From Clostridium sp. 28_17 (GTDB lineage Bacteria > Bacillota > Clostridia > TANB77 > CAG-508): a stretch of DNA of 51,470 bases. Position numbers and translations under genes: made by a program. Under the pieces are notes generated by a model that saw only the letters and a list, made by a program, of their open reading frames with translations, was not told the DNA's origin and made no database searches. Position 1 is the first letter of the stretch. The number at the start of each line of letters is the position of its first letter. Location of the stretch: NCBI GenBank assembly GCA_001916065.1, contig MNRS01000027.1, positions 1-51,470 on the forward strand. Direction: 5' to 3'. Below, piece by piece: positions 24,706-34,673 of the stretch.

Positions 24706-26832
24706 TTATTTCAAAATTCTAAGTGTATTAAATATTGTAATTAAAGTAACACCAACATCAGCAAAAACCGCTTGCCACATATCAGCAACTCCGAATAAAC
24801 TTAAAACTAAAGTTAATACTTTAACACCTATCGAGAAAATTAAATTTTGTTTAATAATTTTATTTGTCTTTTTGGAAACCTCAATTGCATCAACAATTTT
24901 AGAAAGTTCATCTGTCATAATTACAACATCAGATGCCTCTATTGCTGAACTTGATCCAATTCCCCCCATTGAAATTCCAACATCTGCTCTTGCTAGTACT
25001 GGACTATCATTTATTCCATCACCAACAAATGCAACTTTTTGTTTTTCATCTCTTTTTGCAATTATTGTATCTAATTCATTGTATTTATCTTGTGGCAACA
25101 TTTCTGATTTTACTGCTTTTATGCCAACTTCTTTTGCAATTTTTTCTGCAATTTCTTTTTTGTCACCTGTAAACATCTTTGTATTTATTCCTAATTTATG
25201 AAGTTTTTCCATTGTTTCTTTTGTTGCTGGTTTTATTTCATCTGTTAAAATTATTTTTCCAACAACATTTCCGTCTATATTTAGGTATAGAACTGTTCCA
25301 ACAATATTTTCTTTGTCTGCATTTGTAAATTCTGCATTTCCTATTTTGATTGTTTTTCCTTCATATTGATATTGAATTCCTTTTCCTGAAACCTCTTCAA
25401 AATTCTCAACATTCTCTATTTTAAAGTTGTTTGCTTGATTATCTTCATTATCTTTCATAATTATATTGCTATTCTGGCTAAATACTTCTTCATATTTTTT
25501 TAATATTGATTTTGCTATTGGATGATTTGAATTTTTTTCACCCATTGCAAAATATTTTAAAACATCTTGTTCTGTAAAGTTTGCATCAATTGCTTGTATT
25601 TTTGATACTGCAAAATTTCCTGTTGTGATTGTTCCTGTTTTATCAAAGATAATTTCTTTGATATCTTTTATTCCATCTAGATAATCACTACCTTTAATTA
25701 ATATTCCCTTTTTAGATGCCTTACCTATTCCTGAAAAATAACTTAATGGAACTGATATTGCTATTGAGCATGGACATGAAATAACTAAGAATATTAGTGC
25801 TTTATAAATACTTTCTTTGTAAGTAACTCCTGCTATAATTAGTGGCATGAATATTGCTACTAATAATGCAAGCCCCATTACAACTGGTGTATAGATTTTT
25901 GCTGCTTTTGATACAAATGTCTCTGTTTTTGCCTTTTTATCTGTTGCATTTTCAACCAAGTTTAATATTTGGCTTACTGTACTGTTTTCGTATGTTTGCT
26001 CAACTTTAACTTCTATTAATCCATTTGTGTTTATACTTCCTGATAGAACTTTGCTATTTTCTGCTACTTCTAAAAGTTTACTTTCACCTGTTAATGCAGA
26101 ATTATCAATTTGAGCATTTCCTTTTATTACAATACCGTCTAGTGGTATTTTTTCTCCTGTTTTTACAAGAATAACATCACTAATTTTCACTTTGTCTGGT
26201 GTTACTTGTTTCCATTCTTCACCTTGCTTCAAATTTGCATATTCTGGTTTTATATTCATTAAATCTGATATTGATTTTCTTGTTTTATTAACTGCTTTTG
26301 ATTCTAAGATTTTTCCTATTTCATATAATGTGATTACCATTAGACCTTCTGAGTTTTTTCCAACTAAATATGCTCCAATTGCTGATACTACAATTAGCAT
26401 ATTTTCGTCTAATACTTTATTTTTGAATAATTGTTTAAATCCTTTTTTGGCAGTTTTATATAGCAATATAGCAAATGCTATTATTGTTAAAACACTTGTT
26501 ACTGTTGTATTAAATTTTCCAATTATTGCTATTAAATATATTGCAATTCCCACAACAATTCTTGCTATATCATTTCCATTGTGTTCTTCTTTATCGTGAT
26601 TTTCTTCCCCATCTTCTAGAACTTCTACATCTGGCTCTAATTTTTGGACTAATTTTGTTATTTCCTTTTTTGGATTTGGTTTGTTCGTTTTAAATGTTAA
26701 TTTTAATGTTGAAAAATTTACGACTACATCCTTATATCCTTCTGTGTTTGCTATTTCGTCTTCTACTTTTTTTGCACATGCTGCACAGTCTAGTCCCTCT
26801 AATGTATATTTATAACTCTTCAATATGTTCAC
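24706..26832 (-). CDS. cadA: Heavy-metal P1B-type ATPase (Cd2+/Zn2+/Pb2+ exporter type)
   Basis: 708 residues. The N-terminal metal-binding domain carries GLDCAAC (Cys16, Cys19), followed by a His/Glu-rich linker ('NHDKEEHNGND'). TGES is at 248-251, the transmembrane CPC at 353-355 (SCPCSIAIS), the phosphorylated Asp397 in DKTGTIT, and 'GDGINDSP' near the C-terminus. CPC with this layout is typical of CadA/ZntA-type pumps. It overlaps the upstream ArsR-family regulator gene by 23 bases, as in cadCA operons. Substrate is inferred from family and neighbour. Confidence 0.93.
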   Translation of the reverse strand: MNILKSYKYTLEGLDCAACAKKVEDEIANTEGYKDVVVNFSTLKLTFKTNKPNPKKEITKLVQKLEPDVEVLEDGEENHDKEEHNGNDIARIVVGIAIYLIAIIGKFNTTVTSVLTIIAFAILLYKTAKKGFKQLFKNKVLDENMLIVVSAIGAYLVGKNSEGLMVITLYEIGKILESKAVNKTRKSISDLMNIKPEYANLKQGEEWKQVTPDKVKISDVILVKTGEKIPLDGIVIKGNAQIDNSALTGESKLLEVAENSKVLSGSINTNGLIEVKVEQTYENSTVSQILNLVENATDKKAKTETFVSKAAKIYTPVVMGLALLVAIFMPLIIAGVTYKESIYKALIFLVISCPCSIAISVPLSYFSGIGKASKKGILIKGSDYLDGIKDIKEIIFDKTGTITTGNFAVSKIQAIDANFTEQDVLKYFAMGEKNSNHPIAKSILKKYEEVFSQNSNIIMKDNEDNQANNFKIENVENFEEVSGKGIQYQYEGKTIKIGNAEFTNADKENIVGTVLYLNIDGNVVGKIILTDEIKPATKETMEKLHKLGINTKMFTGDKKEIAEKIAKEVGIKAVKSEMLPQDKYNELDTIIAKRDEKQKVAFVGDGINDSPVLARADVGISMGGIGSSSAIEASDVVIMTDELSKIVDAIEVSKKTNKIIKQNLIFSIGVKVLTLVLSLFGVADMWQAVFADVGVTLITIFNTLRILK

Positions 26833-27163
26833 TTCCTTTCTTTACAATTTGCTCGATGTGTTCATCGTCTAAACTGTAAAATATTGTTTTCCCTTCTCTT
26901 CTGAATTTTACTAATTTTGATTGTTTTAGTAGTCTTAATTGATGTGATATTGCTGATTGTGTTGTTCCACAAATATTTGCTATATCACACACACATAGTT
27001 CTTCTTCTAGCAAAGCATATATTATTTTCATTCTTGTTGAATCTGCAAATACTTTAAATAACTCTGCTAAGTCATATATAAAGCCGTCTTCTGGCATTTT
27101 TTGTTTTACTTTTTTTACTGTTTCTTCATGTAATACGTTGCATTCTAAAAAATTTTCTTCCAT
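26810..27163 (-). CDS. cadC: ArsR/SmtB-family metal-sensing repressor (CadC-like)
   Basis: 117 residues from the ATG at 27163 (GCGAGG upstream); an in-frame ATG at 27184 would add 7 residues but has a weaker site. The winged helix includes 'FADSTRMKIIYALLEEELCVCDIANICGTTQSAISHQLRLLKQSKLV'. ELCVCD is the alpha-3 Cys motif that senses Cd/Pb/Zn in CadC-type regulators, and Cys9 ('ECNVLH' after residue shift) may supply a further ligand. It should release DNA when metal binds, inducing the ATPase it overlaps. A matching palindromic operator lies upstream. Confidence 0.93.
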   Translation of the reverse strand: MEENFLECNVLHEETVKKVKQKMPEDGFIYDLAELFKVFADSTRMKIIYALLEEELCVCDIANICGTTQSAISHQLRLLKQSKLVKFRREGKTIFYSLDDEHIEQIVKKGSEHIEEL

Positions 27164-27246
27164 GTTTTTTTCCTCGCTTTTCATTTGATTTTTTTCTCTT
27201 TGTCATCCATTTTTGCTAACTCTTAAATACTGATTTTATATGATTG

Positions 27247-27302
27247 TATGAATAATTGTTCATATGTAATTTTATTATATGCTTTAGAAATTTCTTTGTC
27301 AA
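27247..27302 (-). promoter_or_regulatory. cadCA promoter and ArsR-type operator
   Basis: Minus strand: TTGACA (27302-27297), 17 bases, TATAAT (27279-27274). Just downstream, over the likely start site, is the inverted repeat TATGAACAATTATTCATA (27264-27247). ATGAA...TTCAT half-sites are typical of ArsR/SmtB operators. Confidence 0.75.
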
Positions 27303-27359
27303 CACTTTTAAAAAAAGTTTTAAGACATTTTCAAAAAAAATATTGACTCACTTTTAAAA

Positions 27360-27412
27360 AAATTTTAGAGATTAAGGAAGGGTGTGTTACTATTCCTCAA
27401 TCTCTAAAATTT
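27360..27412 (-). terminator. spoIIP terminator
   Basis: AAATTTTAGAGATT pairs with AATCTCTAAAATTT around a loop that itself contains AGGAA/TTCCT; a T-run follows on the minus strand. The stem overlaps the stop codon. Confidence 0.75.
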
Positions 27413-28626
27413 TATTTCAAAATCTCATTTAAAACTGCAGATAAATACTTCATGCTATTCAAGCACTGGTCCAAAGTATTCCCAGTAGAACCAATTTCCA
27501 TAATATTAGCATACTTTCCTGTATGTTGATTATATCTGGACTTTGTAAGCATAATCGGTTTAAACAACCCAGGATACATCTCCTCTGCCTTTTGCTGAAC
27601 CTTAACGGCAAACTTCAAATTTTGTTGCCAATTCGGATGCCATAAGCCGCCTTCGTTTGTACCAATAACAAACATAATTTGTGCAGCATAATCTTCACCT
27701 ATTTTAACAGTTGGTGCATAATCAGGTCTTGAGCCAACTGCATCTCTGTGTAAATCAATTATAATATCTGACTGATTTGTTTTCAAAATATTTTCTACAG
27801 TTTGTAATGAACGTGTATATGATCCTGTATATGATGGATAATCATGGTACGAAGTGTCATGTATTACATTTATATTATACTGTTTAAGATAGTTTTCTAA
27901 TTCATTTCCCACTCGTATTACTGAATAATTTTTATCTGTTGTTCTATAATTACCTGTTTGTGAATATTGATATTTTTCACTTGGTGTATAACTTTCACAA
28001 CTGTGTGTATGAAATATTAAAATATTTTTATTGTCAATTTTTATATTTGGATTTAGTATATCTTCTGTCAAATTATATGTTGTTTGATTTTTTATTTTTA
28101 CATTTCCATATTGTACATTTGCATTTTCTGCTATCGGATTTGGCGTTACCACTTCAGTTTTTATACCACTATTACTTGCCAAAATTATTTTTTCATCTTC
28201 TGTGATACTATTATTACTATCACTTTTATTCTCATCGCTTGTATTTTTTTTATTATCACTTCCATTAGAATCCTCAGTTTGATTTTTTTCTTTTTCTGTT
28301 TCTTCCATTCCTTTTATACTACTAATTTCGGTTTCAAGGAAACTTTCAAATATTTTATTTTCGTTATTTGTTGTTTTTTTTGATTCTTTCTCTTTTTCCA
28401 GTTCTGCCATTACTGGTATTGTTTTATTTAGACATTTTTTTAATGTATTACTTCTTATTTTTAGTATTTCAGTAATACTTACTTTTTCTTGCTTCTTTTC
28501 TATTTTCTGTTCATTTGGTTTATATGCAAAAAATCTTGTAGTATATACAATAATTCCAATTAATATTATTGTTCCTACAAGATATTTTACTATATCTTTT
28601 ATTTTTAACACAGTTACATTAAACAT
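27412..28626 (-). CDS. spoIIP: Stage II sporulation protein P (peptidoglycan amidase)
   Basis: 404 residues. A short cytoplasmic start, one membrane helix (~12-30) and an extended Lys/Glu/Ser/Asn-rich linker lead to the SpoIIP domain (~200-404): 'ILIFHTHSCESYTP', 'NVIHDTSYHDYPSYTGSYTRSL', 'DIIIDLHRDAVG' and 'IMEIGSTGNTLDQCLNSMKYL'. In B. subtilis SpoIIP with SpoIID and SpoIIM degrades septal peptidoglycan during engulfment. This is the main evidence in the window for a spore former. AAGGAG lies before the ATG. Confidence 0.95.
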   Translation of the reverse strand: MFNVTVLKIKDIVKYLVGTIILIGIIVYTTRFFAYKPNEQKIEKKQEKVSITEILKIRSNTLKKCLNKTIPVMAELEKEKESKKTTNNENKIFESFLETEISSIKGMEETEKEKNQTEDSNGSDNKKNTSDENKSDSNNSITEDEKIILASNSGIKTEVVTPNPIAENANVQYGNVKIKNQTTYNLTEDILNPNIKIDNKNILIFHTHSCESYTPSEKYQYSQTGNYRTTDKNYSVIRVGNELENYLKQYNINVIHDTSYHDYPSYTGSYTRSLQTVENILKTNQSDIIIDLHRDAVGSRPDYAPTVKIGEDYAAQIMFVIGTNEGGLWHPNWQQNLKFAVKVQQKAEEMYPGLFKPIMLTKSRYNQHTGKYANIMEIGSTGNTLDQCLNSMKYLSAVLNEILK

Positions 28627-28698
28627 ACATACTCTCCTTGTTTCTTTAGTCTACTATATATATGTATATTCAATGTTCTATATAAAAATAACTATTTT

Positions 28699-30108
28699 TT
28701 AATTATTTGTTTCTGTTGATGTATTTTCTTCTGATTTGTTTTCGCTTGTTGTATTGTTGTTTGTTTCATCTGAACTGTTTTTTGTTATGTTTGGGCTTTG
28801 TTCATCCAAGAACTCTATTATGTCAATTTTTCTATCACTAACATTCATATAATAATATTTCTTACCTGAACTTATTGTCATGTATACATCATCTAAAACA
28901 GGTCTAATTACCATATCACCTGTTGAACTAACTAAAGCATATTTTTTATTTTGGCAAACAACCATCAAATTATAGTCAGGTATTATCAATAAGTTTATTG
29001 CCTCCCTGTTGCTTGTTGCAGTATATCCAAAACTATCATATTCAAAATTTAATACTGTTTTACCATTTTTATCAAATGCACCCCAATACTTATCTTTTTT
29101 TGCTGGAATCATTCCATTATCTAATAAGTATTTGTTTTTGATGTTGTTTTTTTCAAATTTTGTATTATCAATTCCTATTTGATCATATTCTATATAAACT
29201 TTGATATTTCCTTTAGAATCTATTATTCCATATTTATTGTCTTTTTTTGCTATAAATAATCCTGAGTCACTATCTACTAATTCTAGGCTATCATATAATA
29301 ATTGTACTTTTGTTTCTCTTTTTGATGATATTATTCCTACTTTGTTGTTACTTGTTACAAGAAAATCTCCTGTGTTTTCTAAATATTCAATATTGTCATA
29401 TTTGGCTTCTATTATTGCATTACCTTTTAAGTCAATTACTGCATATGATTTTCCCTGATTTTTTGTAACAACTAGCATACTATTTAAAACTGCTTTTTGA
29501 TTAATAAAATTATCACTAATTGAGTCATAACCATAATCTAGTACTTTTGCTGAATAAGATTCTATTAAATATGGCATTGTATAAATATACACTCTGTTGC
29601 TATCTGTATCATATGTAAATGAAAGGTTAAACGCATTTGCTAGTGCATCTGATGAAATATATAATTTCCCATTTATTGCTTTTACAGGTTTATTTGCATA
29701 GTAATAATTATAATTTCCATCACTATTTTCTAATGCTAATTTATAAATTTTATTTGAATTTAATACAAAGTTAGCAATTTCATTATCATTTTGTACATAG
29801 CATTTGTTCGCGTCTTCAGATTTATCCGTATATTCTCCGTTATAACTTTGATATCCTAGATATGAAGCAATGTCTTTTACTGGAAAATATACGGTTCCAT
29901 CTTCATCCACTTCCATCATATTTTTTACTTTGTCATTTACATTTCCATCAATATATAATTTTAATTCTTTATTTTTTATATACATAAGTACCCCTAGTAC
30001 ACTGATAATAGCAATTATAATTAAAGCAATAAATATTAAAATTATTCTTGCTATCTTTTTCGAATTATCCTTTTTCTTATAATCAACACTTTCATCAATT
30101 AAATTCAT
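28699..30108 (-). CDS. Membrane-anchored WG-repeat protein
   Basis: 469 residues. One N-terminal membrane helix (~20-43) precedes an extracytoplasmic part: a region like copper-amine-oxidase N-terminal/stalk domains (~50-170, 'DGTVYFPVKDIASYLGYQSYNGEYT'), then WG-type repeats (~220-420: 'SYAVIDLKGNAIIEAKYDNIEY', 'KYGIIDSKGNIKVYIEYDQIG', 'YWGAFDKNGKTVLNFEYDSFG', 'KYALVSSTGDMVIRPVLDDVY'). The tail is Asn/Ser/Thr/Glu-rich. Repeats of this kind usually bind proteins or cell-wall material. It lies between tgt and spoIIP, same direction, each with short gaps. Function unknown. Confidence 0.8.
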   Translation of the reverse strand: MNLIDESVDYKKKDNSKKIARIILIFIALIIIAIISVLGVLMYIKNKELKLYIDGNVNDKVKNMMEVDEDGTVYFPVKDIASYLGYQSYNGEYTDKSEDANKCYVQNDNEIANFVLNSNKIYKLALENSDGNYNYYYANKPVKAINGKLYISSDALANAFNLSFTYDTDSNRVYIYTMPYLIESYSAKVLDYGYDSISDNFINQKAVLNSMLVVTKNQGKSYAVIDLKGNAIIEAKYDNIEYLENTGDFLVTSNNKVGIISSKRETKVQLLYDSLELVDSDSGLFIAKKDNKYGIIDSKGNIKVYIEYDQIGIDNTKFEKNNIKNKYLLDNGMIPAKKDKYWGAFDKNGKTVLNFEYDSFGYTATSNREAINLLIIPDYNLMVVCQNKKYALVSSTGDMVIRPVLDDVYMTISSGKKYYYMNVSDRKIDIIEFLDEQSPNITKNSSDETNNNTTSENKSEENTSTETNN

Positions 30109-30146
30109 TTTTAATTCTCCTTTTTCTTGAGTATTAGTGATTCAAA

Positions 30147-31274
<1,128 letters not shown>

Positions 31275-31285
31275 TTACTCCTCCT

Positions 31286-31366
31286 AAAAATCGGGATAAG
31301 GGGACGGGTCTTCAATCCCGAAAAAATTTTTCGGGATTGAAGACCCGTCCCCTTATCCCGATTTTT
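31286..31366. repeat. GGGACGGGTC dispersed repeat, perfect inverted pair
   Basis: An 81-base near-perfect palindrome made of two oppositely oriented units (31286-31321 and 31331-31366) with an A/T-rich centre. Its end overlaps the queA stop codon and it fills the queA-tgt gap. In RNA it would form a ~36-bp hairpin, which could reduce read-through into tgt or stabilise the queA 3' end. Confidence 0.9.
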
Positions 31367-32390
31367 ATTTAATAAACATTGCATCTCCAAAACTAAAGAA
31401 TCTATATTTTTCTTTAACCGCTTCGTTGTATGCTTTCATAATATAATCTTTTCCTGCTAAAGCAGATACCAACATTAATAATGTTGATTGTGGTAAATGG
31501 AAGTTTGTTATTAATCCATCTATACATTTAAATTTATATCCTGGATAGATAAATATTTGTGTATCTCCCTCTGTAGGTTGTACCATTCCTGTATTTTCAT
31601 TTGCAATTGTTTCTAGTACTCTACATGATGTTGTTCCTACTGATATTACTCTTTTTCCTTCTTTTTTTGTTTCATTTATTTTATCACAGTCTTCTTGTTT
31701 TATATAATAATGTTCTGAGTGCATTTCGTGTTTTTCTACTTCATCTTCTTTTACTGGCCTAAATGTTCCAATTCCAACATGTAATGTTACATTTGCAATT
31801 TTAACGCCTTTTTCTTCTATCTTTTTTAATAATTCTGGTGTAAAGTGTAATCCTGCTGTTGGTGCCGCTGCAGAGCCTTCATATTTTGCATATACTGTTT
31901 GATATCTGTCATTATCTTTTAGTTCTTCGTGGATATATGGTGGTAATGGCATTAGTCCAATTTGATCTAATATTTCGTTAAATATTCCTTTATAATGGAA
32001 TTCCACTTTTCTTGTTCCACCTGGCATTATATCTAATATTTCTGCTTCTAATAGTCCCTCTCCAAAAATTACTTTTGTTCCAACGTGTAGTTTATTTCCC
32101 GGTCTTACGATGCTTTCCCAAATATCTCCTTCAATATTGTTTAATAGTAGAAATTCTACGTGTGCTCCAGTTTCTTTTCTACCATAAATTCTTGCAGGTA
32201 TTACTTTTGTGTTATTTCTAACTAAGCAATCACCTGGTTCTAAGTAATCAATTATATCCTTAAACACCTTATGTTCTATTGTTTGTTTTTTTCTATTTAG
32301 AACCATTAATCTTGATTCATCCCTTTTTTCTAGTGGTACTTGTGCTATTAGTTCTTCTGGTAAGTTGTAATTAAAATCTGATACTTTCAT
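31365..32390 (-). CDS. queA: S-adenosylmethionine:tRNA ribosyltransferase-isomerase
   Basis: 341 residues from the ATG at 32390 ('MKVSDFNYNLPEELIAQ'), with AGAAGGG upstream; an in-frame TTG at 32411 is less likely. It converts preQ1-tRNA to epoxyqueuosine-tRNA. Family motifs are 'RDESRLMVLNRKK', 'VPARIYG'-like 'VIPARIYGRKETGAHVEF', 'PTAGLHFTPELL', 'TLHVGIGTFRPV' and 'TNFHLPQSTLLMLVSALAG'. The stop codon lies in a large palindromic repeat. Confidence 0.98.
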   Translation of the reverse strand: MKVSDFNYNLPEELIAQVPLEKRDESRLMVLNRKKQTIEHKVFKDIIDYLEPGDCLVRNNTKVIPARIYGRKETGAHVEFLLLNNIEGDIWESIVRPGNKLHVGTKVIFGEGLLEAEILDIMPGGTRKVEFHYKGIFNEILDQIGLMPLPPYIHEELKDNDRYQTVYAKYEGSAAAPTAGLHFTPELLKKIEEKGVKIANVTLHVGIGTFRPVKEDEVEKHEMHSEHYYIKQEDCDKINETKKEGKRVISVGTTSCRVLETIANENTGMVQPTEGDTQIFIYPGYKFKCIDGLITNFHLPQSTLLMLVSALAGKDYIMKAYNEAVKEKYRFFSFGDAMFIK

Positions 32391-32429
32391 TTTTATTTCG
32401 TCCCTTCTCAAATGTTTTTTACTATTTTT

Positions 32430-33806
32430 TTAATTTGTACTATTATTTACTTGCAAATTATTTGTTGGCGTTTTAAATGCTTTTCCAATATTTTTTGCAT
32501 TATGCGCTAGGTTTTTAAATAGTTGAATTGTTCCTTCTATTATGTTTTGTGGTTCATGAAATTCATCAATACTATATGGATGTGCAAAATCAGAATATTT
32601 TGCTGGTTTTAGTGTGTAAATTTCTTGTGGTAGCCCAACATATCCATTTGATGATTTTATTGTTGAATTCATATAATCTTTATACCAATTTTCAAGTCCT
32701 ATTAACTTTTCGTCTTTATATCCATATTTTTCATTGTCATGTAGTGCCGGGATTGTATAACCATATTCTTGTGCATTTCTTTCCAATGAGTGTAAAAATT
32801 CATGTAAAAATACTTCTTCCGGAAATGTGTTTACTCTTGAATTGTATTTATACATATAACTTTTTGATGAGTTTGGTAGTCTTATATTTGAGTATCCAAG
32901 TCCATAGTAATCCATAGATCCAAGTCCTATCCAGTCATTTATTTGTATATCGTCCTTGTGTTCATCGTTTCCAAGTCTTATTATTACAAATATATGGTCA
33001 TATTCATTTTCCTTTATACTGTCTTTTATTGAATTTTCTATGTCTTCTGCTGCTACATAATAGCCAAATTCTTCGTCATAAGATAATTTTTTAATTGGTT
33101 CATTTACGATATATGTATCATAATCTGCAGTCATTTTATTTTCTGACAGTGTTCTTACAGATCTTTGGAATCTCTTTAGTGTGCTTCTTATGTCTGAAAT
33201 GTCGTCATCTGTCATTGATAGTTTTACTTCATTTCCATTTAACACAACATCTGTGTTTTGAAAAATGAAACATGCAAATTTCCAATTATTACTTTGATTT
33301 GTTGCACCTTCTTCTAATGTGAAGTCACTAAACCATGCCGTTCCTGTGCATTTGCCTTGATACCCACCTAGTCTAAATCCAATTTCTACTTCTTCTCTGT
33401 TTTTTGAATTAAATATCATTTCTATTTTTTGCCATTCTGTTGTTCCTGTTACTGATACTGATTTTTCTGTTGTTCCTATTACTGATATTTGTGCTCCAAC
33501 TCCTGAGATGTTTTCTTCTGATTTTACATCTGCAGTTTTTACCATGCATGTTACTTTATATGGTTTGTTTTTTTCTACTTTTACTTTTTTATAAAATGCA
33601 GCATCATTGTTTTTTTCTGATACTATTTTGTAACTGTTGCTTTTTGAGTATTTTTCTTTACTGTCTCTTTCAAATTTTGATGTGTGTAAATTTTGCTCGC
33701 TTCTTGTGTATTCGTTAAAGTTTGTTTTTTGGTATAAATTGATTGCTACAATTATTAAGATTATTGTTATTATCCATGATATTATTGATGATTTTCTTAT
33801 CCCCAT
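32430..33806 (-). CDS. Secreted or anchored zinc metallopeptidase with CBM-like domain
   Basis: 458 residues. An N-terminal membrane helix (~8-24) acts as signal or anchor. Residues ~60-167 resemble a carbohydrate-binding beta-sandwich ('KPYKVTCMVKTADV', 'WQKIEMIFNSKNREEVEIGFRLGG', 'GTAWFSDFTLEEG'). The zinc motif HEFLH is at 335-339, preceded by 'FPEEVF'. The region between has 'DHIFVIIRLGNDE' and 'GLGSMDYYGLGYSNIRLP'. Overall family not recognised. The enzyme likely acts outside the cell; target unknown. Promoter: TTGCTA, 18 bases, TATAAT just upstream, minus strand. Confidence 0.75.
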   Translation of the reverse strand: MGIRKSSIISWIITIILIIVAINLYQKTNFNEYTRSEQNLHTSKFERDSKEKYSKSNSYKIVSEKNNDAAFYKKVKVEKNKPYKVTCMVKTADVKSEENISGVGAQISVIGTTEKSVSVTGTTEWQKIEMIFNSKNREEVEIGFRLGGYQGKCTGTAWFSDFTLEEGATNQSNNWKFACFIFQNTDVVLNGNEVKLSMTDDDISDIRSTLKRFQRSVRTLSENKMTADYDTYIVNEPIKKLSYDEEFGYYVAAEDIENSIKDSIKENEYDHIFVIIRLGNDEHKDDIQINDWIGLGSMDYYGLGYSNIRLPNSSKSYMYKYNSRVNTFPEEVFLHEFLHSLERNAQEYGYTIPALHDNEKYGYKDEKLIGLENWYKDYMNSTIKSSNGYVGLPQEIYTLKPAKYSDFAHPYSIDEFHEPQNIIEGTIQLFKNLAHNAKNIGKAFKTPTNNLQVNNSTN

Positions 33807-33928
33807 TTTCTTTTTCTCCTGTATTTTTTTCTTATGTGATTATTATAACATTATTCTTGGTGATTTAGCAATATTTTTTTGTTTTTTTGTTGGATTTTAA
33901 TTTTAGGATTTTTAAGGTTTTTGAGAAA

Positions 33929-33990
33929 TAAATTTTCTGTGCAATGTAATTTTATATATTAAGAAAGTTGTATAACTTTCCTAATATATA
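33929..33990. repeat. 62-bp dispersed repeat, copy 1
   Basis: Starts TAAATTTTCTGTGCAATGTA and contains the hairpin GAAAGTTGTATAACTTTC. It differs from the copy at 51202-51263 at only 3 of 62 positions. Both copies lie downstream of a gene's 3' end. Confidence 0.9.
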
Positions 33991-33996
33991 AGAGCA

Positions 33997-34024
33997 AAAT
34001 AAGACAGAAATTTCTGCCTTATTT
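33997..34024 (-). terminator. Terminator of the FxLYD-like gene
   Basis: AAATAAGACAGAAA pairs with TTTCTGCCTTATTT (one mismatch), immediately after the stop at 34030. Confidence 0.65.
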
Positions 34025-34029
34025 GTGAC

Positions 34030-34509
34030 TTATTTTAATGTAATTTTAAAATCATAAGTATTTGCATAATCTAGTGTCATGCTTGTATTAAATTGTGTTT
34101 TTTCTCCTGGATCTAATTGTGATATTATTCCACCTACTGTTATTATTTCTTTTCCATCTTTGTCTAATAATGTTATATCTACTAACTGTATATCTGTTTT
34201 GCTACTTCCTGTATTTGTAACATCTGCTAATAATACTGTTTGATTATCTTGTGTTGTTAATTGCATATTTTCAAATTTGTAATTTCCTACTTGTTTTTCT
34301 TTATTTAATTCCGTACTTGTATTCAATTTTGTTCCATCTTCTAAAACTTGTACAAATTCCTCTGTTTCTGTATTTTCTTGTTGAGTTGTGTTTTCATTTC
34401 CATTTGAGTTGTTTTCTTTCTTTAAATTTTTGTTTACTACAAATATTACTATTGCTATAACTAAAATTACTAGTAATATTAGTAGCATTCTTTTTTCTTT
34501 CTTTTTCAT
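34030..34509 (-). CDS. Membrane-anchored protein with FxLYD-like domain
   Basis: 159 residues from the ATG at 34509, chosen because AGAGG lies 8 bases upstream. 'MKKKEKRMLLILLVILVIAIVIFVV' is a membrane anchor, followed by an Asn/Glu/Thr linker. A beta-sandwich (~75-159) reads 'VGNYKFENMQLTTQDNQTVLLADVTNTGSSKTDIQLVDITLLDKDGKEI', which fits the FxLYD/DUF4352-type extracytoplasmic domains. Function unknown. Promoter: TTGACT (34576-34571), 17 bases, TATACT (34553-34548), divergent from the rqcH promoter. Confidence 0.7.
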   Translation of the reverse strand: MKKKEKRMLLILLVILVIAIVIFVVNKNLKKENNSNGNENTTQQENTETEEFVQVLEDGTKLNTSTELNKEKQVGNYKFENMQLTTQDNQTVLLADVTNTGSSKTDIQLVDITLLDKDGKEIITVGGIISQLDPGEKTQFNTSMTLDYANTYDFKITLK

Positions 34510-34609
34510 TTTCATTACCTCTTTCTTTTGTCTTATTTCATATTTCAAGTATATACAAAATCCAATATAAAGTCAATAAATTTTTAAAATATTTTCCTTT
34601 TTGTTAGTG

Positions 34610-34638
34610 TTGAAAATTGCTTAAAAATTTAGTATAAT
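34610..34638 (+). promoter_or_regulatory. rqcH promoter
   Basis: TTGAAA (34610-34615), 17-base spacer, TATAAT (34633-34638). Confidence 0.8.
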
Positions 34639-34673
34639 AAGAAAAAAATTTTTTGAAAAGGAATGATTTTAAA

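Noticed and set aside
28627..28698. Possible sigma-E-type promoter before spoIIP (CATATATATAG-like)
   Set aside because: The sequence is too AT-rich to distinguish a sporulation promoter from background.
33929..33990. Considered as a CRISPR repeat
   Set aside because: Copies are 17 kb apart with no regular array or spacers; no cas genes are in the window.
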